A stretch of 64,000 bases of DNA, taken from the NCBI RefSeq assembly GCF_002858745.1, contig NZ_PJRO01000006.1, positions 310,001-374,000 on the forward strand, in the 5' to 3' direction. The notes under the pieces are model-generated. The model searched no databases. It was not told the origin of the DNA and saw only the letters and a program-made list of their open reading frames with translations. This stretch comes from Mesorhizobium loti. Its GTDB lineage: Bacteria > Pseudomonadota > Alphaproteobacteria > Rhizobiales > Rhizobiaceae. Numbering within the stretch: the stretch's first letter is position 1; every line of letters starts with the position of its first letter. Below are positions 26,857 to 36,287 of the stretch, one piece after another. A program made the position numbers and the translations under genes.

Positions 26857-26918
26857 CCGTCATCGACCTGTCGATACCATGGTTCGGTTTGTCTCCCTTG
26901 TTCAATATGGAAGCGAAA

Positions 26919-28079
26919 ATGCAAAACTCCATAACAGACCGCGCGCAGATCGACCTGGCGAATTGGCGGACGAGACCGCATTCGTCGTGGGCGTTTCACA
27001 ATGCTGCCGAGCTTGTCCCGACGGCTACCATACGCGGTGCCCGGTTGCAGGAGAGCGCTGCGTGCGAACTGGGCGATTTCGCGGATATCGAGGTCGATGA
27101 CCTCGAAAGGCGGTCGCGCCGCTTGCGGGAATTCCTGGTGGAGAACCACAGCGACGCTTTTGTCGTCATGCGAGGCGGCGAATTCATCGCCGAATGGTGT
27201 GCGGACCACAATGATGCGGCCAAGCCTCACCTGGTGTTTTCCGTTTCGAAGTCGATCACCGGCCTTCTCGCCGGGGTATTGGTCGGAAACGGCAAGCTTT
27301 CGCTGGACGCCGTCGCTGGTGACTATGTTCCGGAAGCGGTTGGTTCAGCCTATGGCGACGTTCCGGTCCGCGATCTTCTCAACATGCAGGTGAGCATCGA
27401 TTTCGACGAGATCTATCTCGATCGCAACGGCGCTTTCGACCGTTACAGGCGAGCCATGCTCTGGAACCCCGAACACAAGGACGAGCCGACGCCGGACCTC
27501 AAGAGTTTCCTGTGCACGTTGCCGAAAGCGTCGCATCCGCACGGCACCAGGCATGTCTATCGTTCGCCCAACACCGACATGGCTGCGCTGGTGATCGAGC
27601 GCGCCGCCGGCGAGCGGTTTGCAGAACTTCTCAGTCGCTTGCTGTGGCAGCCGATGGGGGCACATAACGACGCGCAGATCACGGTCGATCGGGCGGGTAA
27701 CCCACGCGCTTCAGGTGGTATTTCGATGACGGCGCGTGATCTCGCCCGCATTGGTGAACTGGTGCGCCTGGGTGGCCGCGGTGTCGTGCCGGCGGATTGG
27801 GTGGCGAGCCTGTGGCAAGGTGGTGACCGAGCGATCTGGGCTGCAGGCGACCAGGCCGACTGTTTGCCGACCGGAAGCTATCGCAATTACTGGTATGAAA
27901 CCGGCACCGGCGAACTGGCAGCAATGGGAATCCATGGCCAGTGGTTATGGATCGATCCGAAAACCGAGACAGTCATAGTGAGGCAATCGGCGGAAAATGA
28001 ACCGATCAACGAGGCGATGGATCAGGTGATGATCAAGCTGATGAAGAAGGTCTCAGCGTTCAGGCCGAACGTGCGGTGA
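26919..28079 (+). CDS. Serine hydrolase, beta-lactamase class C / NylB-like (second copy)
   Basis: A 386-aa relative of the gene at 17124. The SxxK motif is S108-V-S-K111, and the Tyr motif is VYRSPNTD in place of YxN. No signal peptide is seen. Start choice is between 26919 (GGAAG upstream) and 26907; the first is preferred, and the frame reaching 26694 overlaps the reductase gene. It ends the third unit of the island and probably hydrolyses an amide or ester bond in the imported compound or an intermediate. Confidence 0.8.
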   Translation: MQNSITDRAQIDLANWRTRPHSSWAFHNAAELVPTATIRGARLQESAACELGDFADIEVDDLERRSRRLREFLVENHSDAFVVMRGGEFIAEWCADHNDAAKPHLVFSVSKSITGLLAGVLVGNGKLSLDAVAGDYVPEAVGSAYGDVPVRDLLNMQVSIDFDEIYLDRNGAFDRYRRAMLWNPEHKDEPTPDLKSFLCTLPKASHPHGTRHVYRSPNTDMAALVIERAAGERFAELLSRLLWQPMGAHNDAQITVDRAGNPRASGGISMTARDLARIGELVRLGGRGVVPADWVASLWQGGDRAIWAAGDQADCLPTGSYRNYWYETGTGELAAMGIHGQWLWIDPKTETVIVRQSAENEPINEAMDQVMIKLMKKVSAFRPNVR

Positions 28080-28085
28080 CCAGTT

Positions 28086-28778
28086 TCAAGCATCGGGAAA
28101 CCTGGCGTGCTGCAGCAGGTGTTGATAGCCGTCATTGATGTCCCGGACGATGGCGGCGCGGGCGCGAGCGCCGTCATGTTCCGCAATCGCCGCAACAGTC
28201 TCGTCATGGTAGTCGATGTCCAGGATCGAGGCGAGATTGTCCTCGAAGCCGGTGGTCAGGTTACGCAGGAATGGCCCAACCTGCATCCATACCGTCTCGA
28301 TCAGGAAGATCATCTGATCGTTGCCGCAATGGCGGTAGATGGAGAACTTGAAATTGTAGTTCTTGCGCAGGTAGTCGTTGATGACGCCAGCCTGGGCAGC
28401 CTCGGTCAATTCGGCGCAGTTGCGGCGTATCGAGCGCAGCGCGTTGCCGTTGATGCGCTGCGCGGCAAGTTCGGTGGCCGACCCTTCGAGAAGGGTGCGT
28501 ACCGCCGTCAGTTGCGAAAACCGCTCGGCAGAGATGACCGGTACTTCCATGCTGCCGTTGGGCAGAGGAGACAACGCCCTCAGCGCCTGCAGGCGCATGA
28601 AGGCGCTGCGTACAGGCATATCGCTCGTCCCCAGTTCCTTGGCCACCTTTCGCGACGTCAGCTTCTGGCCGGGTGCAAACTGGCCCGACATCAGTGCACG
28701 GACGATTTCCAGATAGACTTTTTCGTGCAGGGGGGCGGTGTCGACGGCAGTCAGTCCAAGTTGCATCTTTTCGGCCAT
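28086..28778 (-). CDS. GntR-family (FCD) transcriptional regulator
   Basis: A 230-aa regulator. The winged helix-turn-helix lies at about residues 15-75 (GQKLTSRKVAKELGTSDMPVRSAFMRL). The ligand-binding FCD domain is at about 90-215, with the expected acidic and histidine residues (FSIYRHCGN, DIDYHDETVAAI). It converges on the last gene of the island with 6 bases between stops. It is the closest regulator to the three palindromic operators and so the best candidate to bind them. Confidence 0.87.
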   Translation of the reverse strand: MAEKMQLGLTAVDTAPLHEKVYLEIVRALMSGQFAPGQKLTSRKVAKELGTSDMPVRSAFMRLQALRALSPLPNGSMEVPVISAERFSQLTAVRTLLEGSATELAAQRINGNALRSIRRNCAELTEAAQAGVINDYLRKNYNFKFSIYRHCGNDQMIFLIETVWMQVGPFLRNLTTGFEDNLASILDIDYHDETVAAIAEHDGARARAAIVRDINDGYQHLLQHARFPDA

Positions 28779-29136
28779 TGGCGGTGCGCTACTTCAGCTT
28801 CTGAATTCCACGCATCTAGCTACAGTTTCAAATTGCGAAAGCCACAATGCGTGTCGATTGCGCTTAAGCGTTCGGCGGCCGAAGCCTGCATTATTTCAAG
28901 GACATAATGACTGCTGGCGCACTGCATCGCAAGCGCTCCGGCGTCGCTCGGCGGCTTTTGGCAATGACATGCACATGATCTTACCGGTGCGGGGATCATC
29001 TCCATCGCGTCAATGTTGGCCTTGATCGATGTAAAGTGCCGATAGAGTCGATAAATTCCTCACAAATATGCTTTTCAGTTGAATAAAATCATGAAATAGT
29101 CACTGCCAACAAAAAAGAGTGTCGGAAGAGGGTGGC
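28779..29136. other. 358-bp divergent intergenic region
   Basis: This separates the GntR gene (minus) from the hydrolase gene (plus) and must hold both promoters. A weak operator-like stretch, TGCGTGTCGATTGCGC, starts at 28848 and could be a site for GntR autoregulation. Near the right end TTTTCAGTTGAATAAAA (29072-29088) resembles a motif in front of the operon that starts at 37468. No ORF is credible here. Confidence 0.4.
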
Positions 29137-29988
29137 ATGCGAAACGTCCAGGGGCACGGCAAAAAGCTTTCTTATTACGATTTCGGGCACACGACCGTTT
29201 ACGCTTCGCGCTACGACCAGCGCTTTCCCTACTGCGCCTATGTCCCGCAGGACTATGAGGAAGACGGCGACAAGACCTATCCGCTCGCGGTGATCGTGCA
29301 CGGCACCGAGCGTGGCATGGAGGCCTATCGCAACGCTTTTGCCGATTTCGCCGAAGCAAACGGCGTCATTGTGCTGGCGCCGTTGTTTCCGACCGGCATC
29401 TGTTTTCCGGGCGACCTGTCGTCCTACAAGATGCTGCGCCACGGTGACCTGCACTACGACGCGGTCATGCTCGACATGATCGAGGAGATGCGTGAGCGCT
29501 ATCGCATCCGTGGCGAACGCGTGATGATGTACGGTTTCTCGGGCGGGGGGCATTTCACGCACCGCTTCCTGTTCCTGCATCCCGAGCGGCTGCTCGCTGC
29601 CTCGATCGGTGCACCGGGCGTGGTGACATTGCTCGACTTCGACCATGACTTCTGGGTCGGCGTGCGCGATTTCGAGAAGGTCTTCGGCAAGAAGATCGAC
29701 CTCGAGGCGATGCGCAAGGTCGCCGTGCAGATGGTGATCGGCGGAGACGACCTGCAGACCTGGGAGATCACCATCACCAAGGACGACGCCTGGTGGATGC
29801 CCGGAGCCGACCTTGCGGGAGCCACTCGCAACGACCGCATGCGTGCGCTGAAGGCAAGCTTCGAGAAACATGGCATCGCGGTTCAGCACGACATCGTGCC
29901 TGGCATCACGCATGACGACCTGCACCTGGTGCCCAAGGTCAAGGAATTCTTCGCACGGACGCTGAAGCAGAATTCGGCGTCCAGCTAA
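29137..29988 (+). CDS. Alpha/beta hydrolase (PHB-depolymerase/esterase-like)
   Basis: A 283-aa hydrolase. The nucleophile motif is MYGFSGGGHFTHRFL, preceded by LAVIVHGTERGMEAYRNAF, which supplies the oxyanion region; the histidine is probably in GITHDDLHLV. No signal peptide is seen. ATG 29137 has GAGGGTGG upstream; an in-frame GTG at 29119 is less likely. It begins the second import/hydrolysis cluster, 35 bases before a binding-protein gene. Confidence 0.75.
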   Translation: MRNVQGHGKKLSYYDFGHTTVYASRYDQRFPYCAYVPQDYEEDGDKTYPLAVIVHGTERGMEAYRNAFADFAEANGVIVLAPLFPTGICFPGDLSSYKMLRHGDLHYDAVMLDMIEEMRERYRIRGERVMMYGFSGGGHFTHRFLFLHPERLLAASIGAPGVVTLLDFDHDFWVGVRDFEKVFGKKIDLEAMRKVAVQMVIGGDDLQTWEITITKDDAWWMPGADLAGATRNDRMRALKASFEKHGIAVQHDIVPGITHDDLHLVPKVKEFFARTLKQNSASS

Positions 29989-30023
29989 GAACGAACACAA
30001 TTCGTCAGCTGGAGAACAAAAGA

Positions 30024-31616
30024 ATGGGAACAGCCTTGTTAATGGGAAGACGTCAGATCCTCAAAGCGATGGCGGCCGCGCTCATGGTCACCGTCGCCTT
30101 GCCGGTGATGGCCGAGGAATCGCAGAAGAAGGGCGGTACACTCAATGTCCGCCTGAATGCCGACATTCGCGGAACCAACGGCATTCAGCGCGATGCCAAC
30201 ACCGACACGGTTATGCACCAAATCTTCGAAACGCTCGTCGGCTACCGCGCCGACCTGTCGATCGGGCCGGTGCTGGCGGAAACCTGGAAAGTGTCCGACG
30301 ACGGCAAGGTCTATACTTTCACGCTGCGCGACGGGGCCGTCTACCACAATGGCGACAAGGTCACCGCAGCCGATGTGAAATGGAACTGGGAGCGCCGGAT
30401 GAACCCGGCCAACGAATGGTTGTTTGTTACCAGTTTCGACGGCACCCAGGGTCTCAAGGTCGAATCCGTCGAGACGATCGACGAACGCACCGTCGCCTTC
30501 AAGCTGAATGCGCCCAATGCGCTTTTCCTGCCGCTGCTGGCCGGCGTCCAGGCCAATGTCTGGGTCGCGAGCCCGAAGAATGTCGGCGCTGACGGAAAAT
30601 GGATCGACGGTTCCGCCATAGGCAGCGGCCCGTTCAAGCTGCAGGAATGGGTCAAGGGACAATACATCGCGCTGGATCGCTTTGACGGCTACAAACCGGT
30701 TGCCGAAAAGCCGAGCGGCTTCGCCGGCAGCCGCGAAGCCTATGTCGACCATGTCCGTTTTGCCATCATCCCAGACACGTCGGCCGCCGAAACCGCATTG
30801 TTTGCTGGCGGGATCGATATCTTGCCCGGTGTTGAATCGACCAGCGTCGAGGAGGCGAAGTCACGCGGCATGAATGTGGTTTCGTCTCAAGGATTGTCGT
30901 GGACGGCTATTCTGATGCAGACCAAGGACCCACTGCTGTCCAATCCGAAGATGCGGCAGGCATTGGCGCATGCCGTCGATATTGCGCAAATCGCTGCTGC
31001 CCGCACCAATGGCCTGGCCAAGGCCGACCCTTCGGCGGTGGCGCCGGCGAGTGCCTTCTATGAAGACAGCTTCACGTCGTTATGGCCGCGATACGATCCG
31101 GAGAAAGCTCAGGCGCTGGCGGCGGAAGCCGGATACAAAGGCGAGAAGCTGAAGATCCAGACCAACACGCGCTATCAGGGCATGTATGAGAATTCGGTTC
31201 TGCTGCAGGCCATGCTGACGGCTGCTGGTTTCAACGCCGAGCTGGAAGTGCTCGACTGGGCGGCTCAGCTCGACAATTATCTGGCTGGCAAGTTCCAGCT
31301 GCAATCGTTCGGTTTTTCCGCCCGCTTCGATCCGTCGCTGATGTACAGCACAATCATGGGTGACAAGAAGACTGACCCGACCGCACAGTGGGACAGTCCG
31401 AAGGCCTGGGATCTTTATCTCAAATCGGTGGCTACGGATAAATTCGACGAACGCAAAGCCGTTTTCAAGCAGATGCATGCGCTGATGGCGGAAGAGGTAC
31501 CGATGCTTGGCCTGTATTTCACGCCGTCAGTGGATGCGATTTCACCGAAGGTGCAAGGCTATACCGCCTGGCCGGCCGAGAACACACGCACCTGGGGGGT
31601 GTGGAAATCCGAATAG
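30024..31616 (+). CDS. ABC transporter substrate-binding protein, peptide/opine family (second)
   Basis: A 530-aa periplasmic SBP_bac_5 protein. The N-terminus carries GRRQILKAMAAALMVTVALP, compatible with a signal peptide, possibly of twin-arginine-like type, with cleavage before EESQKKGGTLNV. LAETWKVSDDGKVYTFTLRDG is the family signature. No permease follows on this strand; the matching membrane and ATPase genes are probably those on the minus strand at 32856-36287, which lack a binding protein of their own. Confidence 0.87.
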   Translation: MGTALLMGRRQILKAMAAALMVTVALPVMAEESQKKGGTLNVRLNADIRGTNGIQRDANTDTVMHQIFETLVGYRADLSIGPVLAETWKVSDDGKVYTFTLRDGAVYHNGDKVTAADVKWNWERRMNPANEWLFVTSFDGTQGLKVESVETIDERTVAFKLNAPNALFLPLLAGVQANVWVASPKNVGADGKWIDGSAIGSGPFKLQEWVKGQYIALDRFDGYKPVAEKPSGFAGSREAYVDHVRFAIIPDTSAAETALFAGGIDILPGVESTSVEEAKSRGMNVVSSQGLSWTAILMQTKDPLLSNPKMRQALAHAVDIAQIAAARTNGLAKADPSAVAPASAFYEDSFTSLWPRYDPEKAQALAAEAGYKGEKLKIQTNTRYQGMYENSVLLQAMLTAAGFNAELEVLDWAAQLDNYLAGKFQLQSFGFSARFDPSLMYSTIMGDKKTDPTAQWDSPKAWDLYLKSVATDKFDERKAVFKQMHALMAEEVPMLGLYFTPSVDAISPKVQGYTAWPAENTRTWGVWKSE

Positions 31617-31641
31617 CGGGCATCCTGGCAAGTATCGAATG

Positions 31642-31665
31642 GATCGGGGGCCGCGGCCCCCGATC
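31642..31665 (+). terminator. G+C-rich stem-loop after the second binding-protein gene
   Basis: Arms GATCGGGGGC and GCCCCCGATC form a perfect 10-bp stem with loop CGCG. Only a short T-run follows. It lies between the binding-protein stop and the C45 hydrolase start. Confidence 0.55.
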
Positions 31666-31715
31666 ACGTTTCAGAAGCCATGTCGGTGTCCGAACATGAG
31701 CGAGTGGAGGAAGAT

Positions 31716-32774
31716 ATGCACACCGAGAACCTGCCTGTCGTCGACTGTGCCGGGAATGCGCGACGGCGTGGCCAGGCGCATGGCGAGGCGCTGCGCGGCG
31801 TGATCGTCGCCAAAGTCGAGCGCTGGCGCGAGGCGATCGGTGAAGCTTATGGAATACCGGCTTCGTTGTTCTTGCCGCGTTTCCTGGAGGCAACGGATTT
31901 CCGTGGGGCGATCATGGCCCATGTGCCGGATCTTGCCGATGAAGTTGTCGGCATCGCTGAAGGCGCTGGATTACCAGAGGAAACTGTCTATGCGCTGCAG
32001 TTGATGGATGAAGAATGGTGGTGGGGCCGTTCGAACGCCGCTCATTGCAGCAGCCTGGCGGTGTTGCCTGCCGATGGCCGGCCGACGCTGGTCGCCCAGA
32101 CGATGGACCTGCCACGCTGGCACGATGGTGCCCAGGCGCTGCTGAAGATCGAGGACGCGGGCTACCAAAGCCTCGTTTTCACCTCCGCTGGAATGATTGG
32201 CCTGATGGGTGTTTCCGGCCGAGGGCTCGGCATCTGCGTCAACACGCTGAGCCAGCTCGCCGTCAATCCACGCGGCTTGCCGGTGGCCTTTGTGATGCGA
32301 GGCGCGCTTGCACAAGGTGCGGTCGCGGCTGCCGCCGACTTCCTGGGTTGGGTACCGCACGCCTCTGGCCAGAACTACCAATTGGGTGATCGCAGCGAGG
32401 CACGTACCTTCGAATGTTCGGCCGGTGGAGCTGTCCCCGTACCATTTTCGAACAGCTGTTCGCTGCACACAAACCATCCGTTGGTCAGTGTGGATCGGCG
32501 TGATGCGACCGCACGCATGGAGGGCAGCGAGGATTCTCGCGGCCGGCTGCAAAGCCTGCGAACAGACATTGCCGTCGTGCCTGACGTGGCCGCCGTGAAG
32601 GCAAGCGTTGCGGCACGGCGGACAGGCGGCATTGTCTCGATAACACCGCAAAGTGCGGCATTGACCTCTCCGATGACGATCGGCTCGGTGGTCTATTCGC
32701 TCGGCGAAAACATAGAGCTTTCTGTCTGTGCCGGTCCGCCGAGCCACGAAAGCTGGCGCGAGATCGCTGTGTGA
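31716..32774 (+). CDS. C45-family N-terminal-nucleophile amidohydrolase/acyltransferase
   Basis: A 352-aa protein of the peptidase C45 family, related to isopenicillin N acyltransferase. The predicted autocleavage site and nucleophile is C111 in RSNAAHCSSLAVL; QTMDLPRWHDG follows, as expected. Family members mature by cutting before this Cys and then hydrolyse or transfer amide-linked acyl groups. GGAGGAAG precedes ATG 31716. A related but distinct C45 protein is encoded at 36284-37468 on the other strand. Confidence 0.8.
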   Translation: MHTENLPVVDCAGNARRRGQAHGEALRGVIVAKVERWREAIGEAYGIPASLFLPRFLEATDFRGAIMAHVPDLADEVVGIAEGAGLPEETVYALQLMDEEWWWGRSNAAHCSSLAVLPADGRPTLVAQTMDLPRWHDGAQALLKIEDAGYQSLVFTSAGMIGLMGVSGRGLGICVNTLSQLAVNPRGLPVAFVMRGALAQGAVAAAADFLGWVPHASGQNYQLGDRSEARTFECSAGGAVPVPFSNSCSLHTNHPLVSVDRRDATARMEGSEDSRGRLQSLRTDIAVVPDVAAVKASVAARRTGGIVSITPQSAALTSPMTIGSVVYSLGENIELSVCAGPPSHESWREIAV

Positions 32775-32855
32775 TAAGGTCGTTCGACGCAACCTGCCGG
32801 CTGGTGGTGGCTGGTTTTGGCCAAGGTGCAATCGCTGGCCTTTGACGATGCGCCG

Positions 32856-34514
32856 TCAGAGCGCAGTCGCTTGTTTGGGCGGATCGTTCTCGGCAAAGCG
32901 GCGATCAATCAGCATCGCCGCTTCCAGCAATTGGCGGGTATAGGGGTGTTGCGGCCGGTCGATGACATCGTCGCGTTCGCCGATTTCGACGATGCGTCCA
33001 TCCTGCATGACGGCAATACGGTCGGCGACCTGCTCGACGGCGCCGAGATCGTGCGAAACGAACAGGCAGGCAAAACCGTGCCGGGCCTGCAATTCGCGGA
33101 TGAGCAAGAGAATTTGCTTCTGCACAGTCATGTCGAGCGCCGAGACCGGCTCATCGGCCACAACGAAGGCGGGGCGGCCGACAATGGCGCGGGCGATTGC
33201 CACGCGCTGGCGCTGTCCGCCCGAAAGCTGGTGCGGAAAACGTCGGCGGAAATCCGGTGACAAGCCGACCTCGGCAAAAACCTGCTCGACGCGGCGCTCG
33301 CGCTCTGCACCATTCATCGATTTGTCGAGTTTCAGCGGCTCCGTGATGATGTCCACAATGCGCTGGCGCGGGTCGAGCGACGAGTAGGGGTCCTGGAAGA
33401 CGATCTGCATCTCCCTGCGGCGCGCACGCTGGTCCATCGGTCGATGGGCCTCGGCACCGGGAAACGCGATCTCGCCGGATGTCGGCTTGACCAGGCCGAC
33501 GATGGCCCGGCCGAGCGTGGTCTTGCCTGAGCCGGAGGCCCCGACAAGCGCCAGCGTTTCGCCACGTCGGACCGTGAGATCGACACCGTGTACGGCACGC
33601 TTGGCTTCGGTTTTCGAGAAGAGTCGGTTTCGGCCGGGATAGTCGATAACCACATCTTTGACCTCCACGACCGGTTTGCCGCAATCGCCGCCACGTGAGC
33701 CACCGGCGCTTCGCTGCGGCAGCGCATCGAGCAGGCGGCGCGTATATTCATGCTTTGGTGCGCGCAACACATCCGAACTCGAACCGCTCTCGATTGCCTT
33801 GCCTTCGCTCATCACGACGACATTGGGGATATAGTGGGAGACCATGCCGAGATCGTGGCTGATCAAGAGCACGGCGGTGCCGTTGGCCTGCGTAAGTTCC
33901 ACCATCAAGTCCAGCACGTCGCGTTGCACCAGCGTATCCAGCGCGGTGGTCGGCTCATCCGCGATGAGCAGGCGTGGTTTCAACAGCATGACCGAGGCCA
34001 GCATGATGCGCTGGCGCATGCCGCCCGAGAATTCATGCGGATAGGCGGCCAGGCATTTTGTCGGTTCCTTGATACGGATGCGTTCCAGCATCGCCAGCGA
34101 ACGGTCGCGGATTTCGGCCTTGCCGAGCTTGTGGTGCAGCCGCAGGCCCTCGGCCATCTGCTCGCCGATGGTGACGGCCGGGTTGAGCGAAACCATCGGT
34201 TCCTGGAAAACCATACCAATGTCGGCGCCGCGTACCTTGCGCATGGCCTTGGGTTCTATTCGGGTGAGGTCGTCGCCTTTGAACAGGATTCGGCTTTCCG
34301 GCGCTGTCACCAACGGTTGCGGCAGGAGACCGAGGACGGCGCGAGCGGCCATCGTCTTGCCCGAACCGGATTCTCCGACCAACGCCATCATGTCGCCGGA
34401 GGCCAGGTCGAAAGTCAGCGTGTCGACGATCCGTTTGCCGTTCGGACCGATGGTGATGGTCAGGTCGTGCACCGAAAGCATGGGATTTCTCGCAAAGGCC
34501 GTACCATCCATCAT
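32856..34514 (-). CDS. Fused two-domain ABC ATPase, DppD-DppF type (second)
   Basis: A 552-aa ATPase with two nucleotide-binding domains. The first (about 10-270) has GESGSGKTM and FSGGMRQRI; the second (about 295-540) has GASGSGKTT and LSGGQRQRV. Walker B regions are DEPTTALD and DEPVSALD. Three adjacent ATG codons (34517, 34514, 34511) follow GAGGTC; the middle one is taken because of spacing. It is the last gene of a four-gene minus-strand operon. Confidence 0.9.
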   Translation of the reverse strand: MMDGTAFARNPMLSVHDLTITIGPNGKRIVDTLTFDLASGDMMALVGESGSGKTMAARAVLGLLPQPLVTAPESRILFKGDDLTRIEPKAMRKVRGADIGMVFQEPMVSLNPAVTIGEQMAEGLRLHHKLGKAEIRDRSLAMLERIRIKEPTKCLAAYPHEFSGGMRQRIMLASVMLLKPRLLIADEPTTALDTLVQRDVLDLMVELTQANGTAVLLISHDLGMVSHYIPNVVVMSEGKAIESGSSSDVLRAPKHEYTRRLLDALPQRSAGGSRGGDCGKPVVEVKDVVIDYPGRNRLFSKTEAKRAVHGVDLTVRRGETLALVGASGSGKTTLGRAIVGLVKPTSGEIAFPGAEAHRPMDQRARRREMQIVFQDPYSSLDPRQRIVDIITEPLKLDKSMNGAERERRVEQVFAEVGLSPDFRRRFPHQLSGGQRQRVAIARAIVGRPAFVVADEPVSALDMTVQKQILLLIRELQARHGFACLFVSHDLGAVEQVADRIAVMQDGRIVEIGERDDVIDRPQHPYTRQLLEAAMLIDRRFAENDPPKQATAL

Positions 34515-34521
34515 CATGACC

Positions 34522-35349
34522 TCAGAGTTTGGGATCGAGCCAATCGCGAACGGCGTCACCCAGCATGTTGACGCCGAGCAGCGTGATCGAGATGCACAGC
34601 CCTGGCAGCACGATGAGATGCGGTGCCTGGCTGATATAGGGGCGGGCGGTCGACAACATGCTGCCCCAGCTCGGCGCGGGCGGTGGTACGCCGAGGCCGA
34701 GGAAGGAAAGCGCGCTTTCCGACAGGATCACCCAGCCGAACATGGTCGTCGCCAGGACAATGATCGGCGCCAGGCAGTTGGGAAGCACGTGGCGAGCCAT
34801 GGTGATGAATTCGCTGTTGCCCATGACACGCGAGGCTTCGACATATTCGCGCTCGCGGATGGACAGGACAGCGGCACGCACAACACGCACGACGATCGGC
34901 ATATAGGCAAGTCCCAGCGCCAGCACGATACCGTCGCGGCTGGCACCGATCACGGCCATGATGCCGAGTGCGAGAAGCAGGCCGGGGAAGGCGAGAAACG
35001 CATCGTTGATCATCATCAGGATGCGGTCGGTCCAGCCGCGCAAGAAGCCCGCGGCGACGCCAAGCGCTGTGCCGGTAATGAGCGCGAACAGCACCGTCGC
35101 AAAGGCGATCCAGGCGCTGGTGCGGGCGCCATTCACCAAGCGGCTCAAGATGTCGCGTCCGAACTCGTCGGCGCCAAGCAGATGTCGCGCCGAAGGGCCG
35201 GCCAGCCGGGCGGGCAAGTCGAGCTTCAACGGATCGTAGCCCACCAGCCACGGCCCAATGACGGCCGTTGCGATCAGGAGCGTGGTGACTGTGATGCCGA
35301 AGACGGCATTGAACTTCAAACGGGATTGTTCGAGCGCTGTCGCGATCAT
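34522..35349 (-). CDS. ABC transporter permease, DppC type (second)
   Basis: A 275-aa permease. The signature HLLGADEFGRDILSRLVNGART and the EAA loop EYVEASRVMGNSEFITMARHVLPN are clear. Its ATG overlaps the stop of the DppB-type gene by 4 bases. The longer frame extending to 35607 lies inside that gene and is not protein-like. Confidence 0.9.
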   Translation of the reverse strand: MIATALEQSRLKFNAVFGITVTTLLIATAVIGPWLVGYDPLKLDLPARLAGPSARHLLGADEFGRDILSRLVNGARTSAWIAFATVLFALITGTALGVAAGFLRGWTDRILMMINDAFLAFPGLLLALGIMAVIGASRDGIVLALGLAYMPIVVRVVRAAVLSIREREYVEASRVMGNSEFITMARHVLPNCLAPIIVLATTMFGWVILSESALSFLGLGVPPPAPSWGSMLSTARPYISQAPHLIVLPGLCISITLLGVNMLGDAVRDWLDPKL

Positions 35350-36287
35350 GCTGCGACCCTTGGATCGAGGAACGGATAGAGCAGGTCCACGAACAGATTG
35401 ACGACGACGTAGATCGCCGCCACGAACAGCATGGTGCCCTGGACCACGGGATAGTCCCGCGCATAGATGGCATCGACCAGCAGCCGGCCAAGGCCGGGCA
35501 AGGTGAACACCGTCTCGATGACGGCGATGCCGCCGAGCAAGCTGCCGAGCACGAAACCAATCAGCGTCAATGTCGGCGCGAAGGCGTTCTTGAAGGCGTG
35601 GCGCCACATGATCGCTGGCTCTGACAGGCCCTTGGCCCGCGCATGGGTAATGTATTCCAGTCGCGCCACCTCAATGGTGCTGGCGCGCGCCATGCGGGCG
35701 ATCGGCCCGGCCTCGCTCAGCACCAGGGTTGTCACCGGCAAGATGATGTAGACAAGCGCAGGCCAGAAGCCCTGGCTGAAGGGGACATAGCCGATCACCG
35801 GCAGCCAACCGAGATTGAGCCCGAAGACGAGCAGAAGCATGAGGCCAAGCCAGAAACTCGGGATCGACAAGAGAATGGTCGAAACCATGATCACGCCGAC
35901 ATCACCTGGGCTGTTCTGGCGCCATGCGGCCAGCATGCCAGCCGGTACGGCGATCAGTGCGGCGATGAACACGCCGACAAGCACGATGCTGGCAGAAACG
36001 GAAAAAGCGTTCAGGATGAGCGGCAGGACTTCCTGTCCCGTGCCGATCGACCTGCCGAAGTCACCGGTCAGCACATTGCCGACCCAGATCAGGTATTGAG
36101 CAACAACGGGTTTATCCAAGCCCATCTGGATACGCATGGCTTCAACTTGGCCAGGCTTGGCAAGGTCTCCGAGCATCAAGGCGGCAGGGTCTCCGGGGAT
36201 GAAGCGGAGCAGGCCGAAGACAGCGATCGATACCAGGATCAGTGTCGGAATCGCGCTGGCGATACGGGTCAGGATAAAGCGGGTCAT
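35346..36287 (-). CDS. ABC transporter permease, DppB type (second)
   Basis: A 313-aa permease with the opening helix TRFILTRIASAIPTLILVSI, FIPGDPAALMLGD, and the EAA loop THARAKGLSEPAIMWRHAFKNA. It overlaps the upstream C45 gene by 4 bases and the downstream permease by 4 bases, so the four genes are translationally linked. Confidence 0.9.
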   Translation of the reverse strand: MTRFILTRIASAIPTLILVSIAVFGLLRFIPGDPAALMLGDLAKPGQVEAMRIQMGLDKPVVAQYLIWVGNVLTGDFGRSIGTGQEVLPLILNAFSVSASIVLVGVFIAALIAVPAGMLAAWRQNSPGDVGVIMVSTILLSIPSFWLGLMLLLVFGLNLGWLPVIGYVPFSQGFWPALVYIILPVTTLVLSEAGPIARMARASTIEVARLEYITHARAKGLSEPAIMWRHAFKNAFAPTLTLIGFVLGSLLGGIAVIETVFTLPGLGRLLVDAIYARDYPVVQGTMLFVAAIYVVVNLFVDLLYPFLDPRVAA

